From NCBI GenBank assembly GCA_958402795.1, contig CATXUX010000023.1, positions 1-56,062 on the forward strand: a DNA stretch of 56,062 nucleotides, written 5' to 3'. Positions 41,234 through 50,322 of the stretch are shown here, one piece after another; position 1 is the stretch's first letter; each line of letters begins with the position of its first letter. The translations under genes were made by a program, and so were the position numbers. The DNA comes from an uncultured Lachnospiraceae bacterium (GTDB taxonomy: Bacteria; Bacillota; Clostridia; Lachnospirales; Lachnospiraceae). The notes under the pieces were generated by a model that was not told the origin of the DNA, made no database searches, and worked only from the letters and a program-made list of their open reading frames with translations.

Positions 41234-42457
41234 TCACTTTAATACAATTTTCCGGAAGTTTTTCTTTCCTCTTTTTAGAACCATTCCCTCCCCGGAAAAC
41301 GTATCTTTGTCAAACGTCGTATAAATGTCGGTCACTTTCTGTCCGTCCACAGTTGCTCCGCCCTGCTGTACCGCACGTCTTGCTTCCGAACGGGACGCAA
41401 CAAGTCCACTCTTTACAAGCAGTGTAAGAATGTCAATCGAGCCGTCCTGCAGGTCCTCTTCCATAAGTTCTGTCGTCGGCATCTCCGCCGCGTTTCCCTG
41501 GCTGAACAGTTCTCTCGCACTTGCCTGCGCTTTCTCTGCCTCTTCCTCTCCATGCACCAGCTTGGTAAGCTCATATGCAAGAATTTCCTTTGCCTGATTC
41601 AACTGGCTGCCTTCCCACCGATCCATCTCGTCGATCTGCTCCAGCGGCAGGAATGTCAGCATACGGATACATTTCACCACATCCGCATCACCCACATTTC
41701 TCCAGTACTGGTAAAAATCAAACGGGGACGTCTTGTTCGGGTCAAGCCATACCGCGCCAGACTGTGTTTTCCCCATTTTTTTGCCTTCAGAGTTCAACAG
41801 CAGCGTGATCGTCATCGCACTTGCGTCCTTACCCAATTTCCGCCGGATCAGCTCCGTACCTGCCAGCATATTGCTCCACTGGTCGTCTCCGCCGAACTGC
41901 AGGTTGCAGCCGTATTTCTGGTATAACTCGTAAAAATCATACGCCTGCATGATCATATAGTTAAATTCAAGGAAACTCAGTCCTTTTTCCATTCTCTGTT
42001 TGTAACATTCCGCAGTCAGCATCCGGTTCACGCTGAAATGCGCGCCAACTTCCCGGAGCACATCAATATAGTTCAGATCCATCAGCCAGTCTGCATTGTT
42101 CACCATCATTGCCTTTCCTTCTGAAAAGTCAATAAACTTGCTCATCTGCTCTTTGAAACAGTCACAATTGTGCTGAATCGTCTCACGCGTCATCATCTGG
42201 CGCATGTCGGTTCTTCCGGACGGATCCCCGATCATCGCCGTACCGCCGCCGATCAGGGCGATCGGTCTGTTTCCCGCCATCTGCAGACGCTTCATCAGGC
42301 ATAACGCCATAAAATGCCCTACATGCAGGCTGTCCGCTGTCGGATCGAATCCGATATAAAACGTTGCCTTTCCATTGTTGATCAAATCTGAGATCAACGC
42401 CTCATCCGTCACCTGCGCGATCAGTCCCCGCGCCTTCAATTCTTCATAAAGTGTCAT
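41234..42457 (-). CDS. tyrS: tyrosyl-tRNA synthetase
   Basis: A 407-aa class I aminoacyl-tRNA synthetase. The HIGH-like motif is in GFDPTADSLHVGHFMALCLM, the KMSKS-like KMGKT in SEGKKMGKTQSGAVWLD, with GGDDQWSNMLAGTELIRR in the active site. A C-terminal S4 RNA-binding domain (LVKSGLVASRSEARRAVQQG) follows. AAAGGAG places the start at 42457. Expression is controlled by the T-box leader immediately upstream. Confidence 0.97.
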   Translation of the reverse strand: MTLYEELKARGLIAQVTDEALISDLINNGKATFYIGFDPTADSLHVGHFMALCLMKRLQMAGNRPIALIGGGTAMIGDPSGRTDMRQMMTRETIQHNCDCFKEQMSKFIDFSEGKAMMVNNADWLMDLNYIDVLREVGAHFSVNRMLTAECYKQRMEKGLSFLEFNYMIMQAYDFYELYQKYGCNLQFGGDDQWSNMLAGTELIRRKLGKDASAMTITLLLNSEGKKMGKTQSGAVWLDPNKTSPFDFYQYWRNVGDADVVKCIRMLTFLPLEQIDEMDRWEGSQLNQAKEILAYELTKLVHGEEEAEKAQASARELFSQGNAAEMPTTELMEEDLQDGSIDILTLLVKSGLVASRSEARRAVQQGGATVDGQKVTDIYTTFDKDTFSGEGMVLKRGKKNFRKIVLK

Positions 42458-42475
42458 AACCATTTCTCCTTTCAT

Positions 42476-42882
42476 AAAAAAGACCCGCCCTCGCGTATCT
42501 CGCAAGGACGGGAATGCTTCTCCGTGGTACCACCTTTCTTCGCAACAGACTCGCGCCTGCTGCCTCATCAACAACTTGTAATGATTCGTTATGATAAACA
42601 ATAACGACTATTATGCATTGTCGCGGCAATTCTAACGTCTGCCAGTCCGTCGCAGCCTACTTGCCTGAACTGCATATACGTTTGCCTGTGTACTCTGATA
42701 TACTGAGCCGTTCCCTGCATTCGTCATATGCAATTCCCACTTTTGGTGCGCAGCTCCAGGAGGTATTCGTGAAAAACAGTATCATGCGCCTCTCATCACC
42801 CGGCTGCTCTCTGTTTTCTCTGTCAGACACTACTTATTCCCTTCTTCGCCTTTACAAACTTTCGTTTCTGTTGCCTATAGTA
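42476..42882 (-). ncRNA. T-box leader of tyrS (tyrosine)
   Basis: On the minus strand the T-box sequence AAGGTGGTACCACGG lies at ~42522-42536, followed by a terminator hairpin (CCCGTCCTTGCG / CGCGAGGGCGGG) and a T run. A stem I specifier loop contains GAATACC with the Tyr codon TAC (42763-42765). A promoter TTGACA (42901-42906), 18 bp, TACTAT (42877-42882) starts the leader. Uncharged tRNA-Tyr would block termination and turn tyrS on. Confidence 0.9.
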
Positions 42883-42988
42883 ACGCAGAATGGCGCAGCT
42901 TGTCAAGAGGGGATTTTAATTTTATACTTTTCTGCTTTTACTAAACCGGGTACTGTTAAAACCAATTTTTCATTAAAGAGCTACAAGC

Positions 42989-43183
42989 TCATGTAAATAG
43001 CGAAATAATCCCCGCGACTATCGCTGCAATTAAGAGTCCTCCAAGGCAGCCGCCTCCTTTGTTTGTACCTGATGTATTTGTTTTCTGATCGGGATTTGAG
43101 TTGGTGATTATTGTATGAAATATATAGTCATCCTGCAGATCGTGTTTTCTGTCTCTGTTCCAGTCTCTGTTATTGCCAAGCAT
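42989..43183 (-). CDS. small C-tail-anchored membrane protein
   Basis: A 64-aa protein with a hydrophilic N-terminus (MLGNNRDWNRDRKHDLQDDY) and one C-terminal helix GCLGGLLIAAIVAGIISLFT after a glycine run. No family was recognised. GGTGAAG lies upstream of the ATG. Small single-helix proteins of this type are often regulators or toxins, but nothing here shows which. Confidence 0.5.
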   Translation of the reverse strand: MLGNNRDWNRDRKHDLQDDYIFHTIITNSNPDQKTNTSGTNKGGGCLGGLLIAAIVAGIISLFT

Positions 43184-43187
43184 ATCT

Positions 43188-43520
43188 TCACCTCAATTTT
43201 TTTCTTTCATCCAGGCAGCAGACAAAGTCGCTGCACTGTTCCTCGATCATTTCTTTCCGATTCCCGTCCTTTCCCTCACCATTGCAGAGTTCCAGCAAAA
43301 TCAGAGAATAAATCCCACAACCGATTTGAGGGCGGGGTGTGCATGAGTCAGGGCAGAGATATTGTGGATCACTGTAAGCTGTTCGTCCGGTGAATGGCTT
43401 TCCAAAACATATTTGCAGCATAGAGTTTCCAGTCACAGAACCGCTTCATGATGTCCGTGTAATCCAGCCCGCGGGCAAGACTGTCCAATGTAGCGAGCGC
43501 CATACTCGTATGGCGGAACG
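43188..43520 (-). pseudogene. decayed ADP-ribosylglycohydrolase
   Basis: Fragments in different frames match this family: TSMALATLDSLARGLDYTDI followed by MKRFCDWKLYA, then HSPDEQLTVIHNISALTHAHP, then, after a -1 shift, RPQIGCGIYSLILLELCNG. The active-site Asp regions and about 60% of the protein are missing between the first two pieces. The 82-codon open frame at 43188-43436 is a remnant, not a gene. Family call rests on the THAHP and GCGIYSLI phrases. Confidence 0.65.
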
Positions 43521-43568
43521 AACTATATCCATTTTCTTACACATTTATGTACCTCCTCGCATACTCTT

Positions 43569-44813
43569 TTATAAAAACGGCACCATATACACTGGAATAT
43601 AATGAATCCCGTTTTTCCATTTGTAATCCTTTGTATGAACAACATATTTGTCGCGTATGCGACTACTAAACTTGTTGCAAAACACATCAAGTGATTTATG
43701 TGTTCTATAATTGCCTGATTTCACCTCAAGTGGACATATCTTATCTCCAACCGAAGTCAAAAAATCAATCTCATACAGATGATTTGAGGTTTCACTTTCC
43801 ATCGTGTAATAAAACAAATTATTGCCTTTTGCTATTAGCATCTGCGCCACAACATTTTCATATACGTATCCTAAGTTTGCATCCAATTTATCCGAAAGTA
43901 ACTTATTATAAATAATATTCTCCGTATAGTCTTTGTCCTTAAATGCCAAAGTGATAAACAGACCGACATCAGAAGCAAACAATTTATACCGTCCCGCGTC
44001 CTTTTCCAACGCCATTCCTACATCAGGATTATTAGCATGATATGCAATATTTACAGTATATGAACTGAGCATATCCGGAATTAACTCTCTTACCTTCTCA
44101 GAACGAGTCCCCTCTCTTGCACTGGACAAAATGTATCTTGATGCATTGCCGCTAAGATTAGCAGGTATTGCATCATAAATATCGCCCGCAAGACCGGTTC
44201 CGTCTATCTTCACAAAATCTTCCTCATATAAATCTACAATTTCTCTTTTCGTTTCATCAACCAATTGCAAATTATTTTTCTCTATATATGTTTCTATAGC
44301 TTGTGGCATTCCGCCAACAAGCATATACAATCTGAATGTACGCATCAAGTTTCTATGCATCGCATTCCCTGCAGGCTTTTTATTCTTTAAGAGATACTTA
44401 ATTGTTTCAGCTGATATCTCATCTCCTATTGCCCATAAAAACTCTTCAAAATCCATAGGGAACATAGATATTTTATGTTCTTCGCTGGGGATCAAAATAT
44501 CCTTTGTATTCTTTTTCATGGATAATAAAGAACCTGTTTCAATATACTTATATCTTCCATCCGCGACAAGATATTTAATTGCCTGCCTGGCCTTTGGAAA
44601 TAACTGAACTTCATCAAAAATGATTACCGACTCTTTCTCATACAACCTGATTCCCGTTAGCTGCTGTAATTGCAAAAAGAAAAAGTCTAAGTCATACGTA
44701 TCATCAAATAAATCAATAATTGCCTTACTGGTATGAGCAAAATCGATTAGAATATATGATTTAAACTCCTTTTTCGCAAATCCCCATTCGTGTAAACCAA
44801 AATTCTGCGCCAA
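43569..44813 (-). pseudogene. DUF4143 AAA ATPase lacking its P-loop
   Basis: The 414-codon frame keeps FAKKEFKSYILIDFAH, Walker B SVIIFDEVQLFPKARQAIKY, the AAA_14 part and the C-terminal DUF4143 nuclease-like domain (YEIDFLTSV, CPLEVKSGNYR). The family start (an upstream GARRVGKS-type Walker A before 'FAKKE') is absent. It is replaced by three WG-containing repeats with no ATG or ribosome site; the apparent start is a TTG. It is therefore probably inactive. It is AT-rich relative to its flanks. Confidence 0.75.
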
Positions 44814-44862
44814 TCCCCATTCATTTTTCTTTAACTTTTGCGTAAATCCCCACTTGTTTTCT
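44775..44862. repeat. three ~32-bp repeats replacing the ATPase N-terminus
   Basis: GCAAATCCCCATTC, GCCAATCCCCATTC and GTAAATCCCCACTT recur at 31-33-bp spacing. Read on the minus strand they encode K/E-WG-F/L-T/A units (NKWGFTQK, NEWGLAQN, HEWGFAKK). They sit exactly where the ATPase's P-loop should be, and a TAG closes the frame just beyond. Confidence 0.6.
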
Positions 44863-45145
44863 TGCTAACCTGAGCATTCATAAATCATATGCCTTGTAAT
44901 AGTTCAACATTACAAACCTTAGTAGTATTCTTTCCCATAGAGCCGATAATATGCCCAGTATGTAAATAAACTAAATTTCAGGGACTTGGAATCACTCCCA
45001 GACAGCTTTCAAAAATCCTTATTTCCATACTTCCGCCCCGGTTACAGATACTTTTCTTTTATTGCTTTGGCTGACTCCTTCCGGAGTGATCACGCCGATA
45101 TAGGTATCGACTGGCGAATTTTTTCAGATGGAAAATGAGTGTCTA
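44863..45145. other. intergenic stretch with a possible gene remnant
   Basis: No intact gene. A minus-strand frame at 45019-45123 encodes NSPVDTYIGVITPEGVSQSN and ends VTGAEVWK, resembling the C-terminus of some longer protein, but it has no start and no recognised family. Confidence 0.3.
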
Positions 45146-45174
45146 TTGATTCTACCCTGCTTTCCCTATATAAT
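45146..45174 (+). promoter_or_regulatory. promoter of the two-component/ABC operon
   Basis: A -35 TTGATT (45146-45151), a 17-bp spacer and -10 TATAAT (45169-45174) lie 30 bp before the response regulator start. Confidence 0.8.
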
Positions 45175-45203
45175 GATGTTAGTTTTTTTGATGGAGGAAA
45201 TGA

Positions 45204-45881
45204 ATGGAGCAACTACTAATTGTTGAAGATGATTGCAACTTAAACCAGGGGTTATGCAAGGCATTGAAAACGGATAACCGAAAACTCATCCCCTGTTCCA
45301 ATCTCAAAGCCGCCAGGGAGCAACTTCTCTGCGGCGGTTTATCGCTGGTGATCCTGGACATCGGTCTGCCGGACGGAAGCGGATTGGAGCTGCTGCAGGA
45401 AATCAAGAGAAGTACGCCTGATCTGCCGGTCATCCTGCTGACCGCAAATGATACGGATATGGACATTGTGGACGGACTGGAACGAGGGGCGGACGACTAT
45501 ATCACAAAACCTTTTTCCTTGTCTGTGCTGCGGGCAAGAGTCAATACACAGCTTCGGAAACGGGAAAGCGTTCGAAAAAGTGAAGTGTTTCAATCGAAAC
45601 GTTATCGCTTTGACTTCGGAAACATGGATTTTTGTGCAGATGGTGCAAAAGTGGAACTGAGCAAAACAGAGCAAAAGCTGCTGAGACTTTTGGTGGAAAA
45701 TCAGGGCAGAATTCTGAGCCGCAGCGAACTGATCGACTGCATTTGGACAGACGGAGCGGAATATGTAGATGAAAACGCTCTTTCTGTGACTGTCAAGCGT
45801 CTGAGAGACAAGCTGGGAGCACAGGAGGATATCAAGACCGTATACGGAATCGGTTACAGTTGGGTGAAAACGGATGAATGA
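45204..45881 (+). CDS. OmpR-family response regulator
   Basis: A 225-aa regulator. The receiver domain (1-115) shows LLIVEDDCNL, the phospho-acceptor in LVILDIGLPDGSG, and the Lys of DDYITKPFS. The DNA-binding winged helix (~130-222) has LSKTEQKLLRLLVENQGRIL and VKRLRDKLGA...YGIGYSWV. GGAGGAAATGA precedes the ATG. Overlaps its kinase by 8 nt. It probably controls the ABC exporter operon downstream. Confidence 0.93.
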   Translation: MEQLLIVEDDCNLNQGLCKALKTDNRKLIPCSNLKAAREQLLCGGLSLVILDIGLPDGSGLELLQEIKRSTPDLPVILLTANDTDMDIVDGLERGADDYITKPFSLSVLRARVNTQLRKRESVRKSEVFQSKRYRFDFGNMDFCADGAKVELSKTEQKLLRLLVENQGRILSRSELIDCIWTDGAEYVDENALSVTVKRLRDKLGAQEDIKTVYGIGYSWVKTDE

Positions 45882-46773
45882 ATGGAACTGGATTTTCGGA
45901 CTCGTGTGCCTTCTGGCGGCGGCAGTCATTGTACTGTGGAATCGAAAGCAAACCCGGAAAACTTTGCGAAATATTGAGCAAATGCTGAACGAAGCGATGG
46001 ACGGAACATTTACGGAAACGTCCTTTACTGAAAGCGAACAGTCCGCCCTGGGGACAAAATTTGCCCATTATCTTTCCGCATCGTCGGTCTCCGCAAGAAA
46101 TGTGGTGGCAGAAAAGGATCAGATCAAAACGCTGATCGCAGATATTTCCCACCAGACGAAAACTCCCATCTCCAACCTGCTGCTCTACAGCGAGCTTCTG
46201 TTGGAGGAGGATCTGCCGGAGGGCGCCATCGCAAATGCGGAGGCGATCCATAACCAGTCTGAAAAACTTCGTTTTCTGATCGATTCTCTGGTGAAGCTGT
46301 CCCGTCTGGAAAACGGAATCCTTACTTTATCACCCCAGACTGCACCACTGCAGTCCATGCTGGAAAGCATCGTGATCCAATATGCGGCAAAAGCCGGTGA
46401 AAAGGGGTTGACTTTGGGTTTGGCGGACACCGATATTTCCGCCCGCTTCGACAGGAAATGGACGTCGGAAGCACTGGAGAATATCGTGGACAACGCCATA
46501 AAGTATACCAGACGGGGTGGTGTGACTATTTCTGCCACAAGCTATGAACTGTTCGCCAGAATCGACATCACAGACAGCGGCATCGGGATTCCCGAAATCG
46601 AACAGGCAAAGATCTTCTCCCGGTTCTATCGTTCTGAGACGGTACGGGAGCAGGAAGGCGTGGGGATCGGATTGTATCTGGCCCGCCAGATCATCTCCGG
46701 GGAAGGCGGTTATATCAAAGTGACATCCGCCCCCGGTCAGGGCAGTACCTTCTCCGTGTTCCTTCCAAAATGA
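45874..46773 (+). CDS. sensor histidine kinase
   Basis: A 299-aa membrane kinase with one N-terminal helix (IFGLVCLLAAAVIVLW) and almost no extracellular part. The H-box is ISHQTKTPISNLLLYSELL (~95). N-box NIVDNAIKY, G1 DSGIGIPE and G2 GVGIGLYLARQI form the ATPase. Such intramembrane-sensing kinases pair with ABC permeases that sense peptide antibiotics, as the gene order here suggests. Confidence 0.92.
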   Translation: MNEWNWIFGLVCLLAAAVIVLWNRKQTRKTLRNIEQMLNEAMDGTFTETSFTESEQSALGTKFAHYLSASSVSARNVVAEKDQIKTLIADISHQTKTPISNLLLYSELLLEEDLPEGAIANAEAIHNQSEKLRFLIDSLVKLSRLENGILTLSPQTAPLQSMLESIVIQYAAKAGEKGLTLGLADTDISARFDRKWTSEALENIVDNAIKYTRRGGVTISATSYELFARIDITDSGIGIPEIEQAKIFSRFYRSETVREQEGVGIGLYLARQIISGEGGYIKVTSAPGQGSTFSVFLPK

Positions 46774-46807
46774 CAGCATAACAGCAATTCTTTCAAAACT
46801 GTTAGAA

Positions 46808-46853
46808 TTCCACTTCCGCCGGAAAGAATGTGGAAAGAATTTTATGCGATAAT
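46808..46853 (+). promoter_or_regulatory. regulated promoter of the ABC exporter
   Basis: An inverted repeat, TTCCAC (46808-46813) and GTGGAA (46830-46835), lies just upstream of a -10-like GATAAT (46848-46853) without a good -35. This fits an activator-dependent promoter bound by the upstream response regulator. Confidence 0.5.
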
Positions 46854-46915
46854 CTGTATGTACCAGAGGATTATGCCTTTGTGTATATACAGATTTTCTT
46901 ATGGAGGTATCCAAT

Positions 46916-47596
46916 ATGGTGATTTTACAGGCAAAAGACTTGAAAAAAATGTATGGTTCCGGAGATAACGTAGTTCATGCGCTCGATGGGGTAAATCTGA
47001 GCGTAGAGAAAGGGGAGTTTGTGGCTGTTGTCGGCACATCAGGTTCCGGCAAATCCACGCTTCTGCATATGCTTGGTGGTCTGGACCGCCCCACGTCCGG
47101 CACGGTGACGGTAGACGGACAGGAGATTTTTTCTCTGAAAGACGAGGCTCTCACCATTTTCCGGCGCAGGAAGATCGGCTTTGTTTTTCAGGCATACAAT
47201 CTGGTTCCGGTTCTGAACGTCTACGAAAATATCGTGCTGCCCATTGAACTGGACGGCGCGCAGATCAAAAAAGAATTTGTAGACCAGATCATACAGACAC
47301 TGAGACTGGACGGACGTCTGGACGCACTGCCGGGCCAGCTTTCCGGCGGTCAGCAACAGCGTGTTGCGATCGCAAGGGCGCTGGCAGCCGCTCCCGCTAT
47401 CATTCTGGCCGATGAGCCCACCGGGAACCTGGACTCGAAAACCAGTCAGGACGTGCTGAGCCTGCTCAAAGTAACCAGTCAGAAATTCACGCAGACCATT
47501 GTGATGATTACTCACAATGAAGAGATCGCGCAGATGGCGGACCGGATTGTCCGAATCGAAGACGGCCGGATCGTCTCCCGGGATTCAGGGAGGTGA
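46916..47596 (+). CDS. ABC transporter ATP-binding protein (MacB/LolD type)
   Basis: A 226-aa ATPase with Walker A GTSGSGKST, Q-loop VFQAYNLVPVLNVYENI, signature LSGGQQQRVAIARAL, Walker B IILADEPTGNLDS and His in MITHNEEIA. The NLVP-VL-YEN phrase is typical of the MacB/LolD/BceA exporter group. The ATG at 46916 is 8 nt after GGAGG. Its end overlaps the permease ribosome site. Confidence 0.95.
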   Translation: MVILQAKDLKKMYGSGDNVVHALDGVNLSVEKGEFVAVVGTSGSGKSTLLHMLGGLDRPTSGTVTVDGQEIFSLKDEALTIFRRRKIGFVFQAYNLVPVLNVYENIVLPIELDGAQIKKEFVDQIIQTLRLDGRLDALPGQLSGGQQQRVAIARALAAAPAIILADEPTGNLDSKTSQDVLSLLKVTSQKFTQTIVMITHNEEIAQMADRIVRIEDGRIVSRDSGR

Positions 47597-47598
47597 GC

Positions 47599-50253
47599 AT
47601 GATGAATGTAAAAAACGGAACATGTATCCGACGTTTAAGTTTCCGCTCTCTGAAAGTCTCCCGCAGGCGCAATTTCATTGCCATTGCCGCAATTGCTTTA
47701 ACAACACTGCTCTTTACGGCTCTTTTCACCGTAGCACTGTCCATGAATTCCAGCTACGAGACTTACCTGTTCCGTCAGATGGGCGGCTACTGTCACGGCA
47801 CCTTTAAAGATGTAACCAAGGAGCAGGCACAGGCCATTGCCGGGCACAAAAACGTAAAGGCTACAGGGGCGCGTACCACCATCGGCATCATCGCGGAGGG
47901 CGTATTCGCAAAGGTTCCTGCCGAAGTCAGTTTTATGGACGAAAACTGCACCGAATGGAGCTATGCTCTGCCGGACGAGGGTCGGATGCCTCAGAGTGGG
48001 AAAGAGGTCACAATGGATACCGCCGCATTAAAGCTGCTTGGTGTCGAGCCGGAGTTGGGTGCAAAAATTCCCCTGACTTATCTGGTTGGCGACAAGAACC
48101 AGATGGCATATGAGAAGTCTGACACCTTCACGCTGGTCGGCTGGTGGGAATACGATGATATCAGTCCGGTGCATTACATCAACATCAGCCGGGAATACGC
48201 GGACTCTGTGGAAGCCGAGGGGATCTCCAAAGGGATGACGCCGTTTCGCACCGATCTGAATGTGATGATGACATCTTCCGTGGATATCCGGGGACAGATG
48301 GAGCAGGTCGACACCGATCTGGGTTATACCTGGGAGAGCCGGAACGAAGAAAACAGCGTCCGTATCGGGGTCAACTGGGGGTATACCACTTCCCAGCTTG
48401 GGGCGGACATCGACACGGAGACGTTGGTTTCCATTCTGGCGCTACTCCTGCTTATCATTTTTACGGGTTACCTGATCATCTACAATATTTTTCAGATTTC
48501 CGTGACCGGAGATATCCGGTTTTATGGTTTACTGAAAACGATCGGCGTCACGCCCCGGCAGCTGCGCCGCATCATACGCCAGCAGGCACTGCTTTTGTGT
48601 GTTGCAGGGATTCCTGTCGGTCTGCTGCTCGGCTACGGTGTTGGCGCGGTTCTGACGCCTGTGGTCACGGCACGGACCAGTTTTGGCGCGGATGTTACGA
48701 CCATCAGCACTTCGCCGCTGATTTTTCTCGGCGCGGCCCTGTTTGCTTTGATTACCGTACTACTCTCCTGCTCCCGTCCCGGTCGGCTCGCCGCGAAAGT
48801 ATCCCCGGTGGAGGCTGCCAAGTACACAGAAGTCACACAGGGAACAAAAAAACGGCGCAACACCCGTGGCGCAAAAGTATACCAGATGGCATTTGCCAAT
48901 CTGGGACGAAACAAGAGCAAAACCGTACTGACCGTAATCTCCCTCTCTCTTTCCGTCGTGCTGCTGAATATTCTCGTCACATTTACCAGCGGCTTTGACA
49001 TGGAAAAGTATTTGGCAAAGCAGACCTGCGCGGATTTTATCGTCAGCGGAACGGATTATTTCCGCGATACAAATACAGAAAGTTATATTTCGGAGGATAT
49101 GATCGATGAAATAGAAGCAAACACCTCCCGCACGTTATCCGGCTGCGGCTACACCTTATCCGGCGATCTGCCCTCCTGCTGGACGACTGAGGACGCGATT
49201 CGCGAGGCGCTGTCCCGGTTCGGATCGGAAGAGGATGTTGAAAGTTATCTGTCACAAAGAGTCCGGAGAGGAGAACTTGTGGACACCAACGCACTGATCG
49301 AGGGTCTTGACGCCGACTTGTTTGAAAAGCTGGATGTGATAGAAGGCGACCTTGCGCCTCTGCTCCGGGGAGAGCCGGGCACGATTGCAGTGGCTGTGGA
49401 TGCAGATGACTACGGCAACGTAACGAATCTGGAGGATTATCCGCCCATTGGTTCGGTGCAGACCATCACCTACATCAGCGACGGCTATTATATTGACAGT
49501 CGTACCGGTGAAAAGTCCGATGAAAATACACCCGATGAATTTTTGGAATATTATATTGCAGAGAGTCATGATGTAGAGTACACCATCTGTGCCTATGTGA
49601 CAGTACCACACTCTATGAGTTTCCGCTACAGCCTGGCGGCGGGAAAAGAGTTTGTTCTGCCCGTTGACACACTGACAAAAGACAGTGAACAGGCGGTAAT
49701 TCCGCTGTTCTATCTGTTCGACACACCCGACGCCGCCGCGGAAGAAGATGCGGAGGAGTACCTTGCCGGTCTGACCTCGAATGAACTGTCCGGACTGATG
49801 TACGAGAGCAAAGCCACCGTTCGGGCAGAATTTGAGAATTTTCAAAATATGTTTCTCCTGCTGGGCGGACTGCTCTGTGTCATCATCGGTCTGATCGGGA
49901 TACTCAATTTCTTTAACGCCATCATGACCGGCATCCTGTCCCGCAAGAGAGAATTTGCGGTACTGCAGGCGGTAGGCATGACCAACCGGCAGCTAAAGTC
50001 CATGCTGATCTACGAAGGACTGTTCTACGCTTTGAGCGCATCCCTCGCGGCTCTGATCCTATCCCTGCTGCTGAGTCCTCTGGCGAGTAGCCTGCTGGAA
50101 TCCATATTCTGGTTCTTTAGCGCAAACTTTACCATCGTCCCTGTCCTGATCGCGATTCCCGTCTTTATGCTGCTGGGATGGCTGATCCCGTCTGTGATGT
50201 ATGGACAAAGCGCAAAACAAAGCATCGTGGAGAGACTAAGAGAAGCAGAATAG
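47599..50253 (+). CDS. FtsX-family ABC permease
   Basis: An 885-aa permease with two FtsX repeats: helices near 20-45 and ~285-400 (LVSILALLLLIIFTGYLIIY, IFQISVTGDIRFYGLLKTIG) and again at ~450-470 and ~750-880 (FAVLQAVGMTNRQLKSML). Two large outside domains lie between them. The second is acidic. GGGAGG lies 5 nt before this ATG; the next codon is also ATG. With its ATPase and two-component system it forms an antibiotic- or peptide-sensing export unit. Confidence 0.92.
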   Translation: MMNVKNGTCIRRLSFRSLKVSRRRNFIAIAAIALTTLLFTALFTVALSMNSSYETYLFRQMGGYCHGTFKDVTKEQAQAIAGHKNVKATGARTTIGIIAEGVFAKVPAEVSFMDENCTEWSYALPDEGRMPQSGKEVTMDTAALKLLGVEPELGAKIPLTYLVGDKNQMAYEKSDTFTLVGWWEYDDISPVHYINISREYADSVEAEGISKGMTPFRTDLNVMMTSSVDIRGQMEQVDTDLGYTWESRNEENSVRIGVNWGYTTSQLGADIDTETLVSILALLLLIIFTGYLIIYNIFQISVTGDIRFYGLLKTIGVTPRQLRRIIRQQALLLCVAGIPVGLLLGYGVGAVLTPVVTARTSFGADVTTISTSPLIFLGAALFALITVLLSCSRPGRLAAKVSPVEAAKYTEVTQGTKKRRNTRGAKVYQMAFANLGRNKSKTVLTVISLSLSVVLLNILVTFTSGFDMEKYLAKQTCADFIVSGTDYFRDTNTESYISEDMIDEIEANTSRTLSGCGYTLSGDLPSCWTTEDAIREALSRFGSEEDVESYLSQRVRRGELVDTNALIEGLDADLFEKLDVIEGDLAPLLRGEPGTIAVAVDADDYGNVTNLEDYPPIGSVQTITYISDGYYIDSRTGEKSDENTPDEFLEYYIAESHDVEYTICAYVTVPHSMSFRYSLAAGKEFVLPVDTLTKDSEQAVIPLFYLFDTPDAAAEEDAEEYLAGLTSNELSGLMYESKATVRAEFENFQNMFLLLGGLLCVIIGLIGILNFFNAIMTGILSRKREFAVLQAVGMTNRQLKSMLIYEGLFYALSASLAALILSLLLSPLASSLLESIFWFFSANFTIVPVLIAIPVFMLLGWLIPSVMYGQSAKQSIVERLREAE

Positions 50254-50260
50254 CATGAAA

Positions 50261-50304
50261 ATAAGGAATCCGCGGGGCATGAACCCCACGGATTCCTTAT
50301 TTTC
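50261..50304. terminator. bidirectional terminator
   Basis: A 17-bp stem with one mismatch (ATAAGGAATCCG at 50261 against CGGATTCCTTAT at 50289-50300) sits between the convergent permease and truA genes. Confidence 0.85.
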
Positions 50305-50322
50305 GGCAGGACACCGGCATAC

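Noticed and set aside
43188..43436. 82-aa protein as a real gene
   Set aside because: The sequence is a frame-shifted remnant of an ADP-ribosylglycohydrolase in which neighbouring frames carry the rest.
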